This document shows, piece by piece, positions 5,840-7,829 of a DNA stretch of 7,829 bases; position 1 is the first letter of the stretch, and each line of letters begins with the position of its first letter. Position numbers and translations under genes: made by a program. The notes beneath the pieces were generated by a model. That model was not told the DNA's origin and made no database searches. It was given only the letters and a program-made list of their open reading frames with translations. The stretch is from Clostridia bacterium (lineage in GTDB: Bacteria > Bacillota > Clostridia > Oscillospirales > Acutalibacteraceae): assembly GCA_017425745.1 (NCBI GenBank), contig JAFOXT010000358.1, forward strand, positions 1 through 7,829, given 5' to 3'.

Positions 5840-7612
5840 ATGGCAGGATACAGACCAAAGAGCCTTAACGAGCTTAATGATATGTACGACAAAACCATCA
5901 CAGCTGAAAAAGCAATCATTAAAGCCTCAAGACAGCTCCATGATGTTACAGAAAGTATCGTTCCTCCTGCAGCAGTTGAAAAGGCTGTTGAAGAATTACC
6001 CAAAGAGGAAACAAAATCAGTTGAAGCCTTGTCATCAGAGGTAGATTCACTTATAAATCGCTTCAAATCGGAAATGACTGCACCTAAGGCTGCACCCGCT
6101 GAGCCGGCTGTTACCAAGCAGACATCAGCTGAGCCTCCCGAAAAGATTTCATTCAGCACAGAAAAGCCCAAATCAGAAATTCCTGCACCCGTTATTTCAA
6201 AGCCTAAGGCTCACTATGAGCTTGAAGTGCCCGGTGAGGTTGCAGAAAAGGCTGCCGCACGCAGTGATGAAAGAACAGAGCTTTTCGAAGACTATATGAA
6301 AATTATGAACGATGAGGATGACGACTTTTTCCAGAAGCATGAATCCTTCAGAAAAAAGAGCAAAAAGAAAAAGCACAAAAAAAGCTTTTTCTCACGCCGT
6401 GAGGCTACAGAGGAAGAATTTGAAACCAATGAAGAGGAATTTACAGATTCACCTTCTGAATCCGACACAGCTGACCTTGTTGCCGACACACAGACTTCTG
6501 AAGATGACAATGAAGGTCTTCCCGTAAGAGAGGTTATTTATTCACCTGAGATTCCCTCAGAGGACCCGGGCTTAAAAATAGAATTCACTGCTAAGAACGA
6601 AGAATCTGATGAAGACGAATTCACTGATTTTGCGCCTGAAGCTTATGCTTCTTCAGATGAAAACGCTTTTGATACAGTACAGAATGAAGACACTGAAGAA
6701 GAAAATGATGAAGTGATTTCTGAAGAAGCTCATCCCGATTTCGATATTGGCGATGAAAAGGAAGAACGCCTTCCTCCCGTACCTCAGGATATTGCAGAGA
6801 GCACATACGAGGACTTTATGAATTCAGAGGATATCTATTCATATGACCCTGAAAACAAAAGCACTATCCCTGATTACGAAGAGGATGAAGCCGACTTAAA
6901 CGAAGAAGCTGAAGAAGCCTATGCGGATGACGATATTTATGACGCTGAAGCTTTTGAAGAAGCATATCCTATGCCGAAAAACAAGAAAGGGCTTGTTGCC
7001 GGCAGAATAATTCTCAGCATTATCCTTGCTCTTCTCTGCGTTGCAACGGTTGCAACTGCCGGTCTTAACCTGGTTCTCGGTGTAAATACAGGTCGCGAGG
7101 TTTTAGGCGGAAAGTATATCTTTACAGCAGAAAACGACTATACAGGAGCCAATATTCTCAGTGGCGACCTTGTAATTACAGAAAACAGATATGCTGAAGA
7201 CGGTGAAGTTTTCGCCTATATCAGCTACACTAATCAATGCTTTATGTTCGGCAAAAGAAACGGCAGTATTGTAAACGACAGCTCAGATGTTCTTTTTATT
7301 GCTGAAAACAACGGTGAACGTGTTCTTGTTCTTCGCGACGACACACGAGGTGTTGTAGAAAAAGTCTATCCCTCAATCGGAAAGGCTGTAAGCCTTTGCA
7401 CAACATATTTCATTCCCATTCTTGCTGTAATGCTTGTTCTCGGTCTTGTTATAATTCTGCTTCTCGCTTTTGTTTTCAAGGACAAGGAAAAGGCTTACAA
7501 AAAGATGATGAAAAAAATGATCAGAAAAGGTGTAATAACCGCTGACGAAGAAGAGGCTTACTCCTACACTGATGAACCCGAGCAGGAAGACCTTTTCAGC
7601 ACAATGGAATAA
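5840..7612 (+). CDS. Large acidic two-pass membrane protein of unknown function with a signal-peptidase-like outer domain
   Basis: I do not recognise this 590-residue protein. Residues 1-75 look helical. About 80-125 is a Pro/Ala/Lys linker. A lysine cluster around 172-187 (RKKSKKKKHKK, then SRR) is followed by a highly acidic, presumably disordered region to about 375. Two membrane segments follow, about 386-412 and 521-546, enclosing a roughly 105-residue extracytoplasmic domain; a basic then acidic tail (547-590) lies inside. In the outer domain, SGDLVITENRYAEDGEVFAY (441-460) and PSIGKAV (511-517) just before the second membrane helix recall the 'GDlV.v......GDvi.y' and 'iGkv' parts of S26/SipW-type signal peptidases. 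The expected Ser-Met-x-Pro before GDLV is replaced by YTGA (434-437), so it would be non-catalytic. That resemblance is inference. The start has AAAGGAAG (5823-5830) nine bases upstream. It is co-transcribed with the DivIVA-like gene, suggesting a scaffold-bound membrane partner. Confidence 0.85.
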   Translation: MAGYRPKSLNELNDMYDKTITAEKAIIKASRQLHDVTESIVPPAAVEKAVEELPKEETKSVEALSSEVDSLINRFKSEMTAPKAAPAEPAVTKQTSAEPPEKISFSTEKPKSEIPAPVISKPKAHYELEVPGEVAEKAAARSDERTELFEDYMKIMNDEDDDFFQKHESFRKKSKKKKHKKSFFSRREATEEEFETNEEEFTDSPSESDTADLVADTQTSEDDNEGLPVREVIYSPEIPSEDPGLKIEFTAKNEESDEDEFTDFAPEAYASSDENAFDTVQNEDTEEENDEVISEEAHPDFDIGDEKEERLPPVPQDIAESTYEDFMNSEDIYSYDPENKSTIPDYEEDEADLNEEAEEAYADDDIYDAEAFEEAYPMPKNKKGLVAGRIILSIILALLCVATVATAGLNLVLGVNTGREVLGGKYIFTAENDYTGANILSGDLVITENRYAEDGEVFAYISYTNQCFMFGKRNGSIVNDSSDVLFIAENNGERVLVLRDDTRGVVEKVYPSIGKAVSLCTTYFIPILAVMLVLGLVIILLLAFVFKDKEKAYKKMMKKMIRKGVITADEEEAYSYTDEPEQEDLFSTME

Positions 7613-7619
7613 AACCTTT

Positions 7620-7649
7620 AAGAAAGCACAGAACATGTGCTTTCTTTTT
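7620..7649 (+). terminator. Intrinsic terminator of the DivIVA-like unit
   Basis: AGAAAGCACA (7621-7630) pairs perfectly with TGTGCTTTCT (7636-7645) across a 5-base loop. One more A-T pair (7620 with 7646) extends the stem, and a run of T residues follows. It begins 8 bases after the stop codon of the acidic membrane protein gene. Confidence 0.92.
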
Positions 7650-7660
7650 ATTCAAATCCT

Positions 7661-7689
7661 TTGACTTTGTGTTATAAATGTGATAAAAT
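7661..7689 (+). promoter_or_regulatory. Sigma-A promoter of the lipid-kinase gene
   Basis: TTGACT (7661-7666) is followed after 17 bases by TAAAAT (7684-7689). TGA directly before the -10 box adds an extended -10 motif. This is one of the best promoters in the window. Transcription should start near 7696, leaving a leader of about 60 bases. Confidence 0.82.
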
Positions 7690-7698
7690 AAATCGCAG

Positions 7699-7715
7699 GA
7701 AAGTCAGTGACTTTC
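7699..7715 (+). other. Hairpin at the 5' end of the lipid-kinase transcript
   Basis: GAAAGTC (7699-7705) pairs perfectly with GACTTTC (7709-7715) across the 3-base loop AGT. It lies within a few bases of the predicted transcription start and is followed by TTAGTAAA rather than a T run, so it is not a terminator. It could stabilise the RNA 5' end or, as double-stranded DNA, be an operator palindrome just downstream of the -10 box. The role is not known. Confidence 0.45.
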
Positions 7716-7756
7716 TTAGTAAATTAAAGAAAGGGTGCGTAAAAAAGGTAAGCATT

Positions 7757-7829
7757 ATGGATAACGATAAGAAAAAAGTACTTTTAGTTGTAAACCCCTG
7801 CTCAGGTAAGACTAAATCCAGAGCAAGTG
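7757..7829 (+). CDS. N-terminal fragment of a diacylglycerol-kinase-family lipid kinase
   Basis: Only 24 codons lie in the window; the gene continues to the right. After MDNDKK the sequence KVLLVVNPCSGKTKSRAS is the opening beta strand and glycine loop of the DAGK catalytic domain, whose consensus is 'vlliiNPvSGkgka'. Members (DgkB, YegS, BmrU types) phosphorylate diacylglycerol or related lipids at the membrane, recycling lipid left by lipoteichoic acid or membrane-derived glycan synthesis. The particular substrate cannot be told from this fragment. The ATG at 7757 has AAAGG (7744-7748) 8 bases upstream; AGAAAGGGTG (7727-7736) further up is too distant. It has its own promoter and is separated from the acidic membrane protein gene by a terminator. 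Confidence 0.78.
   Translation, partial: MDNDKKKVLLVVNPCSGKTKSRAS

Noticed and set aside
5835..6044. Plus-strand reading frame starting at 5835
   Set aside because: It is in a different frame from the long 590-residue gene and is a shadow; the ATG at 5840 has the better site and continues for 590 codons.
7703..7712. GTCAGTGACT is shared with the minus strand of the terminator at 261-291, suggesting a repeated element
   Set aside because: Both copies are parts of self-complementary hairpins with different flanks; a 10-base match between palindromes is likely chance.
7735..7764. Tiny GTG-started reading frame just before the lipid kinase
   Set aside because: It has 9 codons, and the purine-rich site abuts the GTG with no spacing, so translation is unlikely.

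Overview
The window looks like a chromosomal segment from a low-to-moderate GC, Gram-positive-type Firmicute. A Clostridia member, perhaps of the Ruminococcaceae/Oscillospirales, fits best. The reasons are strong purine-rich ribosome-binding sites (AAGGAGG, GGGAGG, AAAGGAAG), sigma-A type promoters, U-tailed hairpin terminators, and genes typical of that group: YrzB/DUF1292, a DivIVA-domain coiled-coil protein, a TVP38-type membrane protein and a GT8 glycosyltransferase. The exact taxon is inference. I see no mobile element, CRISPR array, tRNA or rRNA, and every spacer is shorter than 150 bases.

The left half (1-3276) is read entirely on the minus strand. From right to left it begins with a compact three-gene unit: a YdcF/DUF218 membrane-anchored protein (2674-3276), a SecB-like chaperone (2283-2681) and a DUF1292 protein (1991-2278). 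The first two overlap by 8 bases and the last two are 4 bases apart. Next is a two-gene unit of a GT8 glycosyltransferase (1032-1847) and a TVP38/VTT-domain membrane protein (295-1017). Its own promoter has a perfect palindrome lying over the -35 box, and a clear terminator closes it at 261-291. The left edge holds the first 52 codons of another membrane protein, possibly SpoIIE, whose -10 box sits inside a second palindrome.

The right half is read on the plus strand, divergently from the YdcF unit. It contains glmS (3418-5241, complete, with no sign of a glmS ribozyme), and then a strong promoter driving a DivIVA-domain protein (5378-5803) and a 590-residue, very acidic two-pass membrane protein (5840-7612) that ends at a good terminator. 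After that come another strong promoter, a short leader hairpin and the first 24 codons of a diacylglycerol-kinase-family lipid kinase.

The common theme is the cell envelope: amino-sugar supply (GlmS), glycosyl transfer (GT8), a YdcF/ElyC/SanA-type factor, lipid phosphorylation and a DivIVA-type scaffold. The least explained and most interesting item is the DivIVA-like plus acidic membrane protein pair. The extracytoplasmic domain of the membrane protein resembles a signal-peptidase-I (S26) fold that has lost its catalytic serine. Second is a SecB-type chaperone inside a Firmicute operon.
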